64,000 bases of DNA from Simiduia sp. 21SJ11W-1 (GTDB lineage Bacteria > Pseudomonadota > Gammaproteobacteria > Pseudomonadales > Cellvibrionaceae). The number at the start of each line of letters is the position of its first letter. Position 1 is the first letter of the stretch. Under the pieces are notes generated by a model. It saw only the letters and a list, made by a program, of their open reading frames with translations, did no database searches and had not been told where the DNA came from. Both the position numbers and the translations under genes were made by a program. Location of the stretch: positions 2,077,501 through 2,141,500 of the forward strand of contig NZ_CP090959.1 in the NCBI RefSeq assembly GCF_024138675.1, read 5' to 3'. Below are positions 63,196 to 64,000 of the stretch, in pieces.

Positions 63196-64000
63196 CATAC
63201 GCCTGCCCTGCCCCCACCAAACAGAAAACCACCAACAATGGCGGGCAAGCCTTAGAAAATTTGTGAGCACCCATGTCACACCGTTTGTAGAGCAATGGGA
63301 AGAAGCCTGTGAACTACCGCCCGATCTTTGGGCCAAGGCCTGTGATGTGGGCCTGTTGCAATTGGGCTACCCAGAGCAATACGGCGGCATTTTGCAAGAC
63401 ACCGACCTCTACCACATGACCATTGCCGCCGAAGAGCTGAGCGCTTGTGGTGCCGGCGGGGTTTACGCCACGCTGTTGGTACATGGCATCGCACTGCCGC
63501 CCATTGTTCACTATGGCTGTGATCAATTGAAAAATGAGGTGATCGCCCCGGTGCTGGCTGGCCGTCGCCACATCAGCCTTGCCATTACCGAGCCCGGCGG
63601 CGGCTCAGACGTCGCTCGCCTTAGCACCACTGCGCAAAGCCGGGGCGATCACTATGTGGTTAACGGCAGTAAAACCTTTATCACCGGCGGCATGCGCGCC
63701 GATTGGTTTACCACTGCCGTGCGCACCGGCGGCGAGGGTGTAGGCGGTTTATCTTTACTGTTAATTAATGCAGACGCCGAAGGTGTAAGCCGCACCGCGC
63801 TTGATAAAAAGCAAGGCTGGTGGTGTTCAGATACTGCCACCCTGTATTTTGATAACGTAAAAGTACCCAAGCACCAGCTCATTGGTGAAGAAAACGGGGG
63901 CTTTTTGCCCATAGTGCACAACTTTAACAATGAGCGCTTGGCGCTCTCGGCCAGCGCCCTGGAGGCTGCGCGCGTGTGCTTTGAAGATGCCTGGGCATGG
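63179..64000 (+). CDS. Acyl-CoA dehydrogenase, 3' end outside the window
   Basis: The frame is open from ATG 63179 (AGGAG at nine bases, inside the end of the biotin subunit gene) to the last base, giving 274 residues. It has ITEPGGGSDVARLSTTAQSR, then VVNGSKTFITGG, and a Glu in FNNERLALSA that may act as catalytic base. It is a second acyl-CoA dehydrogenase in the operon, distinct from the one at 59115, and could act on a different chain length or after carboxylation. It is incomplete here. Confidence 0.88.
   Translation, partial: MLTRDDIRLPCPHQTENHQQWRASLRKFVSTHVTPFVEQWEEACELPPDLWAKACDVGLLQLGYPEQYGGILQDTDLYHMTIAAEELSACGAGGVYATLLVHGIALPPIVHYGCDQLKNEVIAPVLAGRRHISLAITEPGGGSDVARLSTTAQSRGDHYVVNGSKTFITGGMRADWFTTAVRTGGEGVGGLSLLLINADAEGVSRTALDKKQGWWCSDTATLYFDNVKVPKHQLIGEENGGFLPIVHNFNNERLALSASALEAARVCFEDAWAW

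Noticed and set aside
1-64000. tRNA, rRNA, CRISPR arrays, insertion sequences, integrases or prophage genes
   Set aside because: Reading both strands gave no cloverleaf-type sequence, spaced direct repeats, transposase or integrase motif.

Overview
The window reads as chromosomal DNA of a marine-type gammaproteobacterium, GC-rich and densely coded. The gene set points to the Pseudomonadales/Cellvibrionales area: fimL translationally coupled to nudC, a stand-alone siroheme sulfite reductase followed by a DUF934 gene, an AddAB-like nuclease/helicase pair, NhaB, RapA, the etfBA/ETF-QO pair, and DUF1285, DUF2970, DUF3806 and DUF4202 proteins. The placement is inferred from gene content and remembered family members; no search was run. 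I found no tRNA, rRNA, CRISPR array, insertion sequence, integrase or prophage gene. Most of the window is core genome.

Layout. 1-5.3 kb: 3' part of an AddB-like nuclease gene overlapping an AddA-like helicase gene. 5.4-7.2 kb: DAHP synthase and, convergently, nfuA. 7.4-11.1 kb: metH behind a perfect palindrome. 11.4-13.0 kb: a DUF2970 protein, a MarR regulator, a 38-residue membrane protein missed by ordinary length cut-offs, and an intergenic region with a strong hairpin. 13.1-15.2 kb: sulfite reductase and DUF934. 15.4-25.6 kb: a CPA2 antiporter, sohB (UUG start), a two-TM protein, nudC, fimL, nhaB, a hexapeptide acyltransferase, a coiled-coil membrane protein, NdpA/YejK and a DUF3806 protein. 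25.7-33.7 kb: a membrane protein, a duplicated-HTH protein, deaD, an LpxL-type acyltransferase, a 94-residue protein and rapA. 33.8-37.5 kb: etfBA diverging from ETF-QO. 37.7-41.5 kb: DUF1285, a lipoprotein, TetR, tesB, a small helical protein and a possible sRNA.

41.5-45.3 kb: a LysR regulator diverging from a beta-alanine/pyruvate aminotransferase and mmsA, which together would take beta-alanine to acetyl-CoA. 45.4-51.4 kb: DUF4202, SirB2, rdgC, small secreted proteins, a 474-residue lipoprotein overlapping trhO, and bolA. 51.7-54.3 kb: a tightly overlapping minus-strand operon with a MotA/TolQ-like coiled-coil protein, a MotB/OmpA-like protein with a membrane aspartate, and a small Cys/His-rich protein. 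It resembles the ZorA/ZorB pair of Zorya but lacks the known Zorya effectors, and is the best candidate here for an undescribed system. 54.4-54.9 kb: a secreted protein made of 11-residue repeats.

55.0-64.0 kb: a catabolic operon controlled by a divergent TetR gene with an apparently leaderless mRNA and an 18-bp operator. It encodes a BKACE-type enzyme, a PECR-like SDR, a biotin-dependent acyl-CoA carboxylase (both subunits), two acyl-CoA dehydrogenases and an enoyl-CoA hydratase. The order matches the Pseudomonas acyclic terpene (atu) cluster, except that a BKACE gene takes the place of atuA. The last gene runs off the window. ETF and ETF-QO at 34-37 kb would accept electrons from these dehydrogenases.
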